A stretch of DNA of 64,000 nucleotides from Robiginitomaculum antarcticum DSM 21748 (GCF_000365025.1 NZ_KB823012.1:62001-126000); one strand, 5' to 3'. Shown: positions 55,105 to 64,000, counted from the stretch's first letter. Made by a program: numbers and translations. The notes: a model not told the origin generated them from the letters alone.

Positions 55105-55206
55105 CAAGCTCACACAGAGCGTGGACAGCCAGCTCGGCACGCGCGCTGTATCTTAGACGGACGCGGCAATGTCACCCTGCTGGGTGGACAGAACTTCGTC
55201 TATGAC

Positions 55207-56157
55207 ATGTCTGATCAACCTGTTGTCATAAGCGGCGCAGTCAGTGGCAGCTACCTGTATGACGGCAATCTGAAACGCGTAAAATCCGTCATGAATAATG
55301 AGACGATTTACAATATCTATGACAGCTCCGGCGTGATCTCCATGGTTGATCCGGTTGCAGGTAATGATCAATTTACCTATGTGCGCCTCGCCGGACAGGT
55401 CAGCGCGCGCATTCACCGCTATCCGGGCGACACAAGTCCGTCCGATATTCAGTATCTGCACAGCGACCATCTGGGCAGCCCCGTTGCGGGCACGGACAGC
55501 GCCGGTAATGTCGCGTGGCGCGAGCGCTACACGCCCTATGGCGAGAAACTGCTCAACCCCGCCGCGCTGGATAACCAAGCGGCCTTTACGGGCCACATCT
55601 ATGACGCCCCCACCGGCCTGACCTATATGCAGGCCCGCTATTACGATCCGAACATTGGACGGTTCTTGAGCATAGACCCCGTCACGTTCATGGATACGGG
55701 AAATCCTGCGATGTTCAACAGATATGCCTACGTCGAGAATGACCCAATCAATGGAATTGACCCAACAGGAATGATTAAAATCACAGTTGGCGCTTCTGCG
55801 AAAGTTTCCGTTGGACCCGGCGGAAGAGTTGGCGCATCGATCAGCTATGATACAAATGGCCATACATTTAGTGTCAAAGGTTTAGTTGGCGCACGGGTTG
55901 GTGCAGCTGGCGCGATAAGTGTGACTGGTGCTATAAGTGAGTCTGGAGACTTTGCTAAAAGTGATGTGATGTTAGGTGTTGCAGTTGACGCGGAGGCTTG
56001 TGCAGGTTTTGCAAAAGCCACAGCAGAGGCATCTGCCTCCTTAAGGGATGGTTTTTCTGGTGATGCTGGTGTGGATGACGCGGATTGCTCGCCTGGTGCT
56101 GCCTCCGAGAGGACTTTAGGAAATTCAAGGTGGAGCGGATCGAAGCCTTCCACCTGA
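55207..56157 (+). CDS. Rhs cassette 3, 5'-truncated, glycine/alanine-rich tip
   Basis: 316 residues from an internal ATG. Rhs core sequence actually resumes at about 55094 (NGYNKLTQSVDSQLG) but one base is missing near 55154, giving a TAG, so the frame restarts here. After the shared core the tip is GMIKITVGASAKVSVGPG and a Gly/Ala/Ser/Val-rich beta-like stretch, ending abruptly in a short unrelated tail. No immunity gene follows. The tip resembles no nuclease or protease that I know and is probably cut short by the transposon debris next to it. Confidence 0.65.
   Translation: MSDQPVVISGAVSGSYLYDGNLKRVKSVMNNETIYNIYDSSGVISMVDPVAGNDQFTYVRLAGQVSARIHRYPGDTSPSDIQYLHSDHLGSPVAGTDSAGNVAWRERYTPYGEKLLNPAALDNQAAFTGHIYDAPTGLTYMQARYYDPNIGRFLSIDPVTFMDTGNPAMFNRYAYVENDPINGIDPTGMIKITVGASAKVSVGPGGRVGASISYDTNGHTFSVKGLVGARVGAAGAISVTGAISESGDFAKSDVMLGVAVDAEACAGFAKATAEASASLRDGFSGDAGVDDADCSPGAASERTLGNSRWSGSKPST
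55465..55683 (+). repeat. 219-bp Rhs core repeat, copy 3
   Basis: Third copy of the shared core segment; divergence from copies 1 and 2 starts right after the codons for the IDP end. Confidence 0.9.
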
Positions 56158-56225
56158 CTGATGAGAGTTTCCGCCCGAACCGCGTCAGTCTACTCCGCGA
56201 CTATCTTGCTCAATTGTCGTGAAAA

Positions 56226-56640
56226 GTATGTCGGTTTCACATTGGCCTGATTAATCCAGAAGCGACACGCGTCATGTTCAGTATATCAGTGACGTCACTC
56301 GTCTTCATCGTCATGCAAAGCGTCCAACTGATGATGTAACGCGGCAAATCATCAAGCACCGTCGATAGATACATCCAGCCCAAGCCGATGATTTTAAAGG
56401 AGGTAAAGCCGATCTGTCACATTATAGCGCTACGTATCGGTAAACCGCACTGCCAGTTCACGTGGCGATAACTCAGGGATATCAAGAAACATGTCGATGA
56501 CTTGGCCACGTATCGAGTCCGGTATTGTATTGCACACACGGCCGGGATGCGGCGCGCGGTCAATACACACGTCACTGCGGCCAGATTGTCATAGATGAAT
56601 GTATTGCCCCCTGAGGGGACCAGATTGCTCTGCCTCACAC
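56226..56640 (-). pseudogene. degenerate IS transposase (integrase-core type)
   Basis: Minus-strand pieces of a DDE/integrase-core transposase are readable in different frames. IRGQVIDMFLDIPELSPREL (about 56450-56530) is the N-terminal helix-turn-helix region, and FKIIGLGWMYLSTVLDDLPR with YIISWTLCMTMKTSDVTDI (about 56270-56400) the catalytic core. The part between them and the C-terminus are gone. It abuts the end of the third Rhs tip and probably caused its truncation. A 31-codon plus-strand fragment at 56127-56222 may be the end of another lost gene. Confidence 0.7.
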
Positions 56641-56686
56641 AACTAAAAATATCTATATGGACAGACAGTATAAGTTATTTAAATAC

Positions 56687-56992
56687 CTACCCACAATTTT
56701 GACAAATCATATTTATGAAAACCTGATGGGCAAAAACCAAAACTAATAAAATAGCGCTGAGCGAATAACCAATTAGTAAAAACACATCAACATTTTGCCC
56801 TTTATAGCGTGTATCAAGCGTTTGGTTTTCGTCAGAGAAGCTATCCACAGCTAGCGTCCATCCATATACAGCTAAAAATATTCCAAATAAGCTGCCTTCG
56901 TTTTTCATAGATACAACCACACCAATAATGATAAGGAATATATTGCTAACTAATTTTATATTAGGTTTTAAAATAGAGAACTTTTTGTACAT
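56687..56992 (-). CDS. small membrane protein, unknown
   Basis: A 101-residue AT-rich gene product with three hydrophobic segments (about residues 15-30, 34-50 and 72-92), ending in CQNCG. No family recognised. It is 53 bases downstream of the next minus-strand ORF and may be cotranscribed with it. In a toxin/immunity region, a membrane-embedded immunity protein is one possibility, but there is no direct evidence. Confidence 0.5.
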   Translation of the reverse strand: MYKKFSILKPNIKLVSNIFLIIIGVVVSMKNEGSLFGIFLAVYGWTLAVDSFSDENQTLDTRYKGQNVDVFLLIGYSLSAILLVLVFAHQVFINMICQNCG

Positions 56993-57045
56993 GATCTTGT
57001 TTCTAATCCTCCATAACTTATTTGGAAGCCTGATATTGATTTGAA

Positions 57046-57462
57046 TCAGTTTCTTGTAAGTGTGACTGTCGTGACAATCCCAATGCGCCTAGGTGCAAAA
57101 TCTGTGAATTTATCAAAACATTTTTTATCCAAAGCGCCAACAATCCAATTTTCTTTTTCTAAATGGACTGATGTCAAAACAGTTCCATTTTCTCTTTTAG
57201 CTTGAACTGCAAGCATTTCTACAAAACTCCAAGGAATTGTCTTGTTAGTCTTGTCAATTTCCCGGTCAAATTCCAGTCCATCCGCTGTGATTATGACTTT
57301 CTGTTGCCCTATATCTTCGCTCATGGAATTTACTAAAATTGTGTCATTTTTATAAGTGCATTCCGAAGTAATATTCGTTATGTATATTGAATCCGCTTTT
57401 CCGCAAGACACATTTATAATCTGTGCCAAAATAATAATTTTGAAAGATAATTTGATTTTCAT
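57046..57462 (-). CDS. secreted or lipoprotein-like small protein, unknown
   Basis: A 138-residue AT-rich gene product with an N-terminal hydrophobic signal ending near NVSCGKA (possible lipobox-like cysteine). The mature part has two further cysteines (SECTYKN and DKKCFDKF), compatible with periplasmic folding. No family is recognised. Upstream, 57463-57965 is very AT-rich with no credible gene. Confidence 0.5.
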   Translation of the reverse strand: MKIKLSFKIIILAQIINVSCGKADSIYITNITSECTYKNDTILVNSMSEDIGQQKVIITADGLEFDREIDKTNKTIPWSFVEMLAVQAKRENGTVLTSVHLEKENWIVGALDKKCFDKFTDFAPRRIGIVTTVTLTRN

Positions 57463-57965
57463 TTTATATTTTGCTTCATAGATTATTCATTGCAAAATTG
57501 ATAATATCCATCTTCTTTTTTAGCTATTTTTAATAGCATCTTTAAATGCACCCCTCACTTTTTTGATATTTTGTTAGGTTTGAATGGTGTTATATATTGT
57601 GTTTTGATACAATTTGTCGTACTAGAAGGATCATTATTGTACCTAGTATTGTACCTTTCTCCATTAATGTCACAACTTACAAATAGTACAGCTAGTATAG
57701 AAATCAAAATTTTGTAGATGAATCTTTTTGTAGAAGTGTTTGATCATTCATTAAATTATTCCTTAGTACACATGCAGAAATACTATTGACCATTCTTATT
57801 GCAAGCGCACAATTAGACAGTTCAAAGCTAAATTCCTCACTCTTGTGTACAAAGGTAATAATTCAAAGCTTTTTATTATCAATTAAGCCGCAGATATAAT
57901 TTAAAAAATATGATGGTAACATAATGTTTTTTTCAAATTTCAATAAAGAAATGTTGTGTAGAGAC
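57463..57965. other. AT-rich gene-free stretch
   Basis: About 500 bases with many stop codons in all frames, T-runs and a repeated phrase (ATTGTACCTAGTATTGTACC near 57636-57655). No gene, hairpin or promoter can be supported. Probably decayed accessory DNA. Confidence 0.5.
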
Positions 57966-58199
57966 CTAAATTCTATTTTTTCTGAAAAAAAGCATAGGCT
58001 TTGTTGTAGAATGCACGATTACAGACACTTGAACTACACTTTGTCCAAGAGTATTATATAAATCAATATTTGTGTCGTTATAAATAAAACTAAAGTGACT
58101 ATACTCACTAATTCTTTCTTGTTCTAAAAAAGCACCATAATTGTTCGCCAAATTGTGATTAATTAATACAGTTTGGATATTGTTCGCTCGATTTTTCAT
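57966..58199 (-). CDS. short AT-rich ORF, doubtful
   Basis: A 77-residue frame with plausible amino-acid mix (ANNYGAFLEQERISEYSHFS) but no recognised domain and no strong ribosome-binding site. It could be the relic of a longer gene. Kept at low confidence because nothing else explains this interval. Confidence 0.25.
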   Translation of the reverse strand: MKNRANNIQTVLINHNLANNYGAFLEQERISEYSHFSFIYNDTNIDLYNTLGQSVVQVSVIVHSTTKPMLFFRKNRI

Positions 58200-58309
58200 T
58201 TAGGCCTTCATTAAACTACTAGAATTTAATTCATTATATATCATCATTGCAATCTTTTGGTAAAGAAAAAGGCCCAACGACGCTTCCAAGTGTTGTGCTA
58301 TCGGGAAAC

Positions 58310-58981
58310 CTAACTTCTCTCCACCGCCAGGCTGTCCATGATCTGGTTGAACAATTGTGGGGCCAATAGGCTCAGCCAAAGAACCATTATGGTAAAATGT
58401 GACATTATAAAAAAATCTTGAACTGCATTCAATGCCAGGATTTTTTGAGCTTGTCGTTCAGAATAAATTGGGTCGGAATTGGGCGAAGCAAAACTTCTCG
58501 GATTCAATCCGGGTGCAAATAATGGCGCTTGTGCAGAAAATCCGTAGTATCGATAATGTGATATTCGAATTCCGCCGCCTAATACAGGAATTAGGCCGGT
58601 ATACGGATTTAATTTCTTTCTAAATTTGATTAATCTTCCGATCCCACCCATTATCTGTTTGTCCTGACTCTTTTTCAGAATTTCCTCATTAGAGAGGCAG
58701 GATGAAGCACTACCGCCGCCAGCAGGGCCGGAATGCGTTGTTGTAAAATTAGACATTCCAGGAATATTAGTGGGGGTGGTGCTAAAAGGATTGTCCCCGC
58801 GGTACACGGCCTTCGCCGGATTATACAGCGTTCGCATTTTGGGATTCTGTGACAGGTTGCCGAATATAAAATCGGTCAGATCATTTTAAAACTTATCTGC
58901 ATATTCGGCGCTGTAATCTGAATGATACTTATATATTTGCCAAAGATTGTCTTCGGCATTTTCGGTTAGAGTAACTTTCAT
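58310..58981 (-). pseudogene. ParE/RelE-type toxin gene, broken and fused to foreign sequence
   Basis: From the ATG at 58981 the frame reads as a ParE/RelE toxin (VTLTENAEDNLWQIYKYHSD). It meets TAA at 58886-58888 where homologues would have a Gln or Glu, then continues in frame (DLTDFIFGNLSQNPKMRTLYNPAKAVYRGD). After that the sequence no longer resembles a toxin: a Thr/Gly/Ser-rich segment and a hydrophobic tail follow, giving an open frame of 175 codons from 58837. So the toxin has lost its C-terminus as well as gained a stop. Confidence 0.65.
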
Positions 58982-58984
58982 ATG

Positions 58985-59253
58985 TTAGGACGGTTTTAGT
59001 CTGGCTTTGAATCGCGCCGCCATTTCTCTTGGGTAGACAGGCGTGAAATCGCTAAATCGGCCAGCGTCAACATCGGCAAGGCCTTTCGCAATACCGACTT
59101 CAGTTTGCATTGCCAGTAAAGTCTCGGCGTCTTGAATAGAGATCATCACGCCAACAGGCCGGTCTTTCTTTGTCACCAGAACAGGTTCGCGCTGAACAGC
59201 ATCGATCAGTTCAAAAATTTCTTATTTGCCTTCGCTGCAGATATTGTTTTCAT
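58985..59253 (-). pseudogene. Phd/YefM-type antitoxin with frameshift
   Basis: Starting at the ATG at 59253 the frame reads KTISAAKANKKF and then shifts out at the A5 run 59213-59217. In the other frame FELIDAVQREPVLVTKKDRPVGVMIS gives the typical Phd/YefM middle, continuing to the stop at 58985. One base is missing. It precedes the broken toxin by 3 bases, the normal antitoxin-toxin layout, so both partners are disabled. Confidence 0.7.
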
Positions 59254-59399
59254 TATCATAAACCTCTTTATTATTGCTCTATTTTACGGAGAATAGCAAA
59301 TTTTACATTTTATCTCCAAAGCGGACTTTAGAAATTTGTTTAGAGGAAATACTCAATCCACATAAATTTCTTGTTCATTTACCACACTCTGGTTTGTTC

Positions 59400-61406
59400 T
59401 TATATGTGCTGTGTTGTTTTGTCTTTGAAGGCCAACAACCGCAGCGCATTAAAAACGACAATTAGTGTTGATCCTTCGTGAATAATAACAGCAGGTCCAA
59501 TTCCAAGGCCGAACAATGTAGCGGGGATCAGGATGGCAACAACACCAAGGCTGGCCCATAGGTTTTGCCTGATAATGCGCCGCGTGGCTCGGCTTAACCC
59601 AACCGCAAATGGCAGGGTCTCAAGATCATCGCCCATGAGGGCAATATCAGCGGTTTCTAAGGCCACGTCTGACCCTGCCGCGCCCATCGCGATACCCACA
59701 GTCGCATTCGCCATAGCGGGCGCGTCATTCACGCCGTCGCCGATCATCGCGACGCCGCCGCTCTCTTTAAGCTGTTTGATTTTAGTAACTTTGTCAGCGG
59801 GCATGAGATCACCAAAGGCTATATCGAGGCCAACCTCTTTCGCTACTGCATCAGCGACGTTTTGATTATCCCCCGATATCATCATCATGCGGGTGACACC
59901 GATTTCACGCAGCCGCGCTATAACGGCTTTGGCCGCCTCGCGCGGCGTATCCATCAAGCCGATAGCGCCAAGGTAGATCTCACCCTGCCTGACAATCATG
60001 GTGGTGCGGCCTTGAGCGGCCATGTCATTGACGCGCTCTGCCAAGTCTTGCGGCAAAGGCGTGCCCTCTACCTCATCAAAGAGCGCGGCGTTGCCGATGT
60101 GAACAGCTTTGCCTTCTAAGCGGGCTGACACGCCGCGTCCTGTTATGCTGGCAAAATTAGAGGCGTCACTTGAGACTGAGCCTAAGCGGGTTTTGGCATC
60201 GCGCACCACGGCCTGCGCTAAAGGGTGATCACTTAGCGCTTCGACGGCTGCGCTAACACGGAGCAATTCAGTTTCCGTTACGTTGCCATAAGGCATGATA
60301 TCGACCAATTTGGGTTCGCCCTCTGTCAACGTACCGGTTTTATCAAAAGCGATCGCATCGAGTGTGCCAAGCGCCTCTAAGGGCGCGCCGCCTTTGATCA
60401 GAACACCGCCGCGCGCAGCCCGGGCGACGCCTGATAAGATGGCGCTCGGCGTTGCAATTGCCAGCGCGCAAGGACTGGCCGCAACCAGCACCGCCATGGC
60501 CCTGTAAAAACTTTCTCGCGGCGCTTCATTCAAGATAAGAAATGAGAGCGATGTAAGGACGGCCAACACTATGACGCACGGCACAAATATTTTCTCAAAT
60601 TTCTTGGTAAAGCTTTGTGTCGGCGATTGGCGGGTTTCCGCCTCACTGACCATTTTGACAACGCGGGCTAAGGTTGTTTCTCCGGCCAGTTTTGTGACCT
60701 GAATATCCAAACTGCCTGTCCCGTTGATTGATCCGGCAAACACACGGTTTTCCGCTTTAAGCGCATCTATATTGGCCGCCGCCTTTACCGCGTCCTGAAC
60801 AGGTGATTTATCTACGGGCGCACTTTCGCCTGTGATAGGAGCCTGATTGACGGCGCTTTGCCCCGAGACGACAAAGCCGTCAGCGGGCAGGCGTTCATTA
60901 GAGCGGACAATGACAATGTCGCCGATAACCAAATCATCAACACTGATCGTTTCGGTGCTGCTGCCGCGGCGCACGACGGCTTCATCAGGCGTCAGATCAG
61001 CCAAAGCGGAAATGGCGTTTCGGGCGCGGTTCATGGCGTACTTTTCCAAGGCATGACCGATGGCAAAGAGAAAGAGCAAAAATGCCCCTTCGGCCCATTC
61101 TCCTAAAAAGGCCGCGCCCGTCGCCGCAACAAGCATCAGAAAGTCGATCTGAAATTTTCCCTGAAACACCTTTCCCAAAGCCTCTCGCAGAGCAAAATAA
61201 CCGCCAAAAAAATAGGCTCCGATCAGACATACAAACCCAACCGATCCAGGCAAAACGCCAAGTTTCGGACCGAGCCATCCAAATAGTAGGAGGACGCCAC
61301 AAAGTATCGCAAAGATGATTTCAGCCCTGCCTCCTAATACACGATTTAAAATATCATCGTGATCGTGTTCCGTGTGATTATCGTCATGTTTGTTTGCCAT
61401 TTTCAT
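59400..61406 (-). CDS. P1B-4-type heavy-metal translocating ATPase
   Basis: A 668-residue metal-pumping ATPase. The N-terminus is His/Asp-rich (HDDNHTEHDHDD). The transmembrane metal site is SPC (in VAASPCALAIATPS) instead of CPC, and the last membrane segments hold HEGST; together these define the P1B-4 group, linked to Co, Fe or Zn export. DKTGTLTEGE (phosphorylation), TGES and GDGVNDAPAMA are intact, so it should be active. It lies 53 bases downstream of the CzcA/CusA-type pump gene and is probably part of one metal-resistance operon. Confidence 0.92.
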   Translation of the reverse strand: MKMANKHDDNHTEHDHDDILNRVLGGRAEIIFAILCGVLLLFGWLGPKLGVLPGSVGFVCLIGAYFFGGYFALREALGKVFQGKFQIDFLMLVAATGAAFLGEWAEGAFLLFLFAIGHALEKYAMNRARNAISALADLTPDEAVVRRGSSTETISVDDLVIGDIVIVRSNERLPADGFVVSGQSAVNQAPITGESAPVDKSPVQDAVKAAANIDALKAENRVFAGSINGTGSLDIQVTKLAGETTLARVVKMVSEAETRQSPTQSFTKKFEKIFVPCVIVLAVLTSLSFLILNEAPRESFYRAMAVLVAASPCALAIATPSAILSGVARAARGGVLIKGGAPLEALGTLDAIAFDKTGTLTEGEPKLVDIMPYGNVTETELLRVSAAVEALSDHPLAQAVVRDAKTRLGSVSSDASNFASITGRGVSARLEGKAVHIGNAALFDEVEGTPLPQDLAERVNDMAAQGRTTMIVRQGEIYLGAIGLMDTPREAAKAVIARLREIGVTRMMMISGDNQNVADAVAKEVGLDIAFGDLMPADKVTKIKQLKESGGVAMIGDGVNDAPAMANATVGIAMGAAGSDVALETADIALMGDDLETLPFAVGLSRATRRIIRQNLWASLGVVAILIPATLFGLGIGPAVIIHEGSTLIVVFNALRLLAFKDKTTQHI

Positions 61407-61459
61407 ATTCCTATAGTCTCAGTAAGCATCCATCGGATGTCTCTGGATCGTCAATTTAA

Positions 61460-64000
61460 TTACGTTTGCAGCTCATGTTGGGTTCCTAGCATCGATTGAT
61501 GCCCGTCCGGTTTTGGCGCGAACCAATAATGCAGCGCGGGCATAACCAGCAGGGTCAATAGTGTTGAAGAGACCAAACCTCCGATAACGACCGTCGCCAA
61601 TGGCCTCTGCACTTCTGCCCCAACGCCGGTTGCTAAAAGCAAAGGCGCAAGTCCGAGCGCCGTTGTCATGGCCGTCATCAGGACGGGGCGCGCCCGCAGA
61701 CCTGCCGCATTTATAGCGAGATTATTGCGGTCTTGTCCGGCGCGGGCAAAGTCGTCCATGAAACTGACAAGCACCATCCCATTGCCCAGCGCGATACCGA
61801 ACAGCGCGATGAACCCGACAGTTGCCGGCACAGAAACGGGCAAGCCCGTCATCCACAAAGCCAAGGCTCCGCCTGTGAGAGCGAGAGGGATATTAAGCAG
61901 GATCAGTATAGCCGATTTAATTCGCCCGAATGTCATCAACAATATTAAAAATACGATGCCTAAAGTAATCGGAATGACCACTTTAAAGCGGGCATTGGCT
62001 TGTTGTTGCAACTCAAACTGCCCGCCCCAAACGAGGCGATAGCCGGGCGGTAAGTCCAGTTCGGACTTCGTCAGCTTTTGGGCGTCCAAAACGAATGACC
62101 CGATATCTCTCCCGCGAACATTGGACTGAACCGTTATAAACCGCTCACCGTCTTCGCGCGTGATTTGGCGCGGGCCGATCAGGGTTTCAATTTTTGCGAC
62201 AGTATTGAGCGGAACGCGCGCGCCCGATGAGGATTCAAGAATAATCCGGCTTATGGCTTGTTGAGAGTTTCTGTCTCTCTCTTGAAATCGAACGACAATT
62301 GGAAATTGACGAACACCCTCGAACAGCGCGCCGGCTTCAGCGCCTCCAACCGAAGCGCCCAAAGCATCAAGCGCCTCTTCAACATCAAGTCCGTATCGCC
62401 CGAGAGCAGTCCGATCCACCGTTACAACAAGCTGAGGCGCACCTGTGATTTGATCGGCTTGGACTTCAGACGCGCCTTCGACACTTTGTAAAATTGACTG
62501 CAACTCCTGTGATTTCTCCAGGAGAACATTTGAATCGGGACCGAATATCTTCACAGCGAGTTCGGCGCGTGTGCCTGTCAATAATTCATCAACAGACATT
62601 GCAATAGGCTGACCGATACTAACAACAATCCCGGGTACATTCTCTAAGTCCTCTGAAATTTCAGTGCGTAGATGTTCGGCAGTCATTCCAGAGCGCCAGT
62701 CTTTACGCGGTTTAAGCTCGACGAATGATTCCGCACTATTTGTCGGATCGGCGTGAGCGCCAACTTCGCCCCTGCCTATACGTGTCACAATCGACTTAAT
62801 TTCCGGAAACTTTCCTAAAAGCCGCCTCTCAACACGGGTGGTTGTTGCTGCGGCTTCTGTCAGAGATATCGATGGAGCCATTGTCATGCGGAGCAAAATA
62901 TCTCCTTCTTCGAGAGCGGGCGTAAATTCTGACCCTAAGCGAGACCCCGCTACTCCGCCTGCAATAAGCAAGACAAGAGCCAATAGAATGGCGGCAACCC
63001 GGCGCCGCACAAAAATAGCTGCAAATTTACTCACTGAAATTGCGATATAATCAGGTTTATTCGGCTTATTTTTTGACGGTCGGCGCATTACGGCATTTGC
63101 CAATGCCGGCGCGATAAGAGCGGCGTAAAATAACGAGCCTGTCATTGCCAGCGCCGCTGATGCGGCTAAAGGTTTAAATGTTTTACCCTCAACTCCTTGC
63201 AGGGAGAAAAGCGGCAGAAATACAATAATCACGACGGCAACTGCGGCGATCAGCGGCGCAATAACCTCGGCTGAAGACCGGGCCACAACCGATCGAGTAT
63301 CAACATCAGCGTTCGTACTTTTTAAACTGCGGTCAACATTTTCTGTAATGACGATAGCCCCGTCCACCATCATCCCAATCGCAATGGCGACACCCCCAAG
63401 TGACATCAGGTTGGCGCTAATGCCTAAAACATGCATGGCGATAAACGCAAATCCGACCGAGAAGGGAATGGACAAAACGACAACTAAACTTGGCCGCCAC
63501 CCCCCTAAAAAGATAAAGACAATAATAGCGACAAGTAGCGCGCCTTGCCAAAGGGCCGTTGTGACTGTTGCAGAGGCTTTATTCACCAAAGTGCCTTGGT
63601 CGTAATATGGAATAGCCGTAACGCCGTCCGGCAGGCTATTATTTATCTCTTCAAATCGGGTATGGACGCGGTCAATAACATCGGAGGTGTTAGTGCCGTA
63701 GAGTTTCAGTACCAATCCTGCGACAACTTCCCCTTCGCCATTGGCCGTGGCCAAGCCTTGGCGCACGCCGCCCCCGACAATGATTTTGCCGAGGTCTCTC
63801 ACGCGCACCGGACGACCATCATCAACGCTGACGACAATTTCCGCCAGATCGTCGACAGAACGCGCAAGCCCGACACCGCGCACAGTATATTGCTCGGCCC
63901 CGATCTCGATAAATTGAGCACCTTTGGTTTTATTTCCGCGTTCCAGCGCCGAAATAACTTCGGCTATGCTAAGGTCATAGGCGAGCAGCGCTTCAGGACT
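61460..64000 (-). CDS. CzcA/CusA-type heavy-metal RND efflux pump, 5' end outside window
   Basis: The frame is open to the right edge, so the N-terminal ~200 residues are missing and about 846 codons are seen. Features of HME-RND proteins include YGTNTSDVIDRVHTRFEEIN, the membrane segment block LMSLGGVAIAIGMMVDGAIV with acidic residues of the proton path, the docking loop EGDILLRMTMAPSISLTEAA and GIALGNGMVLVSFMDDF in the second half. It drives periplasmic metal across the outer membrane with a membrane-fusion protein and outer-membrane channel, probably encoded further upstream. Metal specificity (Co/Zn/Cd or Cu/Ag) is not decided. Confidence 0.93.
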   Translation of the reverse strand, partial: SPEALLAYDLSIAEVISALERGNKTKGAQFIEIGAEQYTVRGVGLARSVDDLAEIVVSVDDGRPVRVRDLGKIIVGGGVRQGLATANGEGEVVAGLVLKLYGTNTSDVIDRVHTRFEEINNSLPDGVTAIPYYDQGTLVNKASATVTTALWQGALLVAIIVFIFLGGWRPSLVVVLSIPFSVGFAFIAMHVLGISANLMSLGGVAIAIGMMVDGAIVITENVDRSLKSTNADVDTRSVVARSSAEVIAPLIAAVAVVIIVFLPLFSLQGVEGKTFKPLAASAALAMTGSLFYAALIAPALANAVMRRPSKNKPNKPDYIAISVSKFAAIFVRRRVAAILLALVLLIAGGVAGSRLGSEFTPALEEGDILLRMTMAPSISLTEAAATTTRVERRLLGKFPEIKSIVTRIGRGEVGAHADPTNSAESFVELKPRKDWRSGMTAEHLRTEISEDLENVPGIVVSIGQPIAMSVDELLTGTRAELAVKIFGPDSNVLLEKSQELQSILQSVEGASEVQADQITGAPQLVVTVDRTALGRYGLDVEEALDALGASVGGAEAGALFEGVRQFPIVVRFQERDRNSQQAISRIILESSSGARVPLNTVAKIETLIGPRQITREDGERFITVQSNVRGRDIGSFVLDAQKLTKSELDLPPGYRLVWGGQFELQQQANARFKVVIPITLGIVFLILLMTFGRIKSAILILLNIPLALTGGALALWMTGLPVSVPATVGFIALFGIALGNGMVLVSFMDDFARAGQDRNNLAINAAGLRARPVLMTAMTTALGLAPLLLATGVGAEVQRPLATVVIGGLVSSTLLTLLVMPALHYWFAPKPDGHQSMLGTQHELQT

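Noticed and set aside
56417-56638. Minus-strand 73-codon frame annotated as a protein
   Set aside because: It is one frame through the degenerate transposase; the true transposase residues are in another frame of the same DNA.
59274-59465. Plus-strand 63-codon frame after the broken antitoxin
   Set aside because: It overlaps the 3' end of the metal ATPase, has no ribosome-binding site and resembles no protein.

Overview
The window reads as a chromosome segment of a Gram-negative alphaproteobacterium. Supporting signs are an alphaproteobacterial-style NDUFA9-like protein, a FemAB-like GNAT protein, a large carboxypeptidase-regulatory-domain TonB receptor, a KdsD isomerase and the style of the palindromic intergenic repeats. 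A Maricaulales/Hyphomonadaceae-type marine bacterium would fit, but this is inferred from gene style only. Core genes have moderate to high GC with tight, overlapping operons. Two stretches (about 30.3-32.7 kb and 49.4-59.3 kb) are clearly AT-richer and look acquired.

Layout. 0-5.9 kb: the 3' end of a TPR protein, then a minus-strand operon hicA-hicB-HIT-glycosyltransferase-kdsD-membrane protein, preceded by a FemAB-like protein and a RidA protein. 5.9-10.4 kb: nitroreductase, a sulfotransferase-like protein paired with a class IV aminotransferase, a metallo-beta-lactamase-fold hydrolase, a small lipoprotein and a flavin reductase. 10.6-22.8 kb: one continuous minus-strand branched-chain amino acid block, read as [45-aa leader-like ORF, terminator], 123-aa ORF, ilvD, ilvC, ilvB, small membrane gene, ilvN-like ACT protein, leuA, leuC, leuD, leuB, ilvA. 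22.9-25.7 kb: a methionine operon, metX - toxin/antitoxin - metB, behind a SAM-I type riboswitch. 25.7-29.1 kb: a structured intergenic region, uppP, an exported methyltransferase-like lipoprotein and the NDUFA9-like protein. 29.3 kb: tRNA-Leu(CAG), with a 20-bp perfect inverted repeat grown onto its 3' end, then about 0.9 kb of palindromic repeats and a low-GC restriction-modification pair. 33-38.5 kb: histidine utilisation (hutU, hutH, hutI and divergent hutG). 38.5-49.4 kb: AMP nucleosidase, PhoD-type phosphatase, TonB receptor with a possible Pho box, uridine kinase, NupC, an iron/2-oxoglutarate oxygenase, thymidine kinase and a DUF421 membrane protein.

49.8-59.3 kb is accessory DNA. It holds a decayed radical SAM/SPASM peptide-maturase gene with a small upstream ORF that could be its precursor. 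Next come three tandem Rhs C-terminal cassettes that share a 219-bp core but carry unrelated tips, two of them followed by putative immunity genes. The region ends with a broken transposase, orphan small proteins and a toxin-antitoxin pair disabled by a nonsense codon and a frameshift. 59.4-64 kb returns to ordinary composition with a P1B-4-type metal ATPase and a CzcA/CusA-type RND pump that runs off the window.

The most notable signals are the putative translation-coupled attenuator before the ilv-leu block (a Val/Leu/Ile-rich peptide, an alternative pairing segment at its stop codon and a strong terminator), the riboswitch-controlled metX with a possible ribosome-site sequestering hairpin, the Rhs cassette array, the decayed peptide-maturase locus, and an AMP nucleosidase whose reading frame has no normal start codon where homology requires one.
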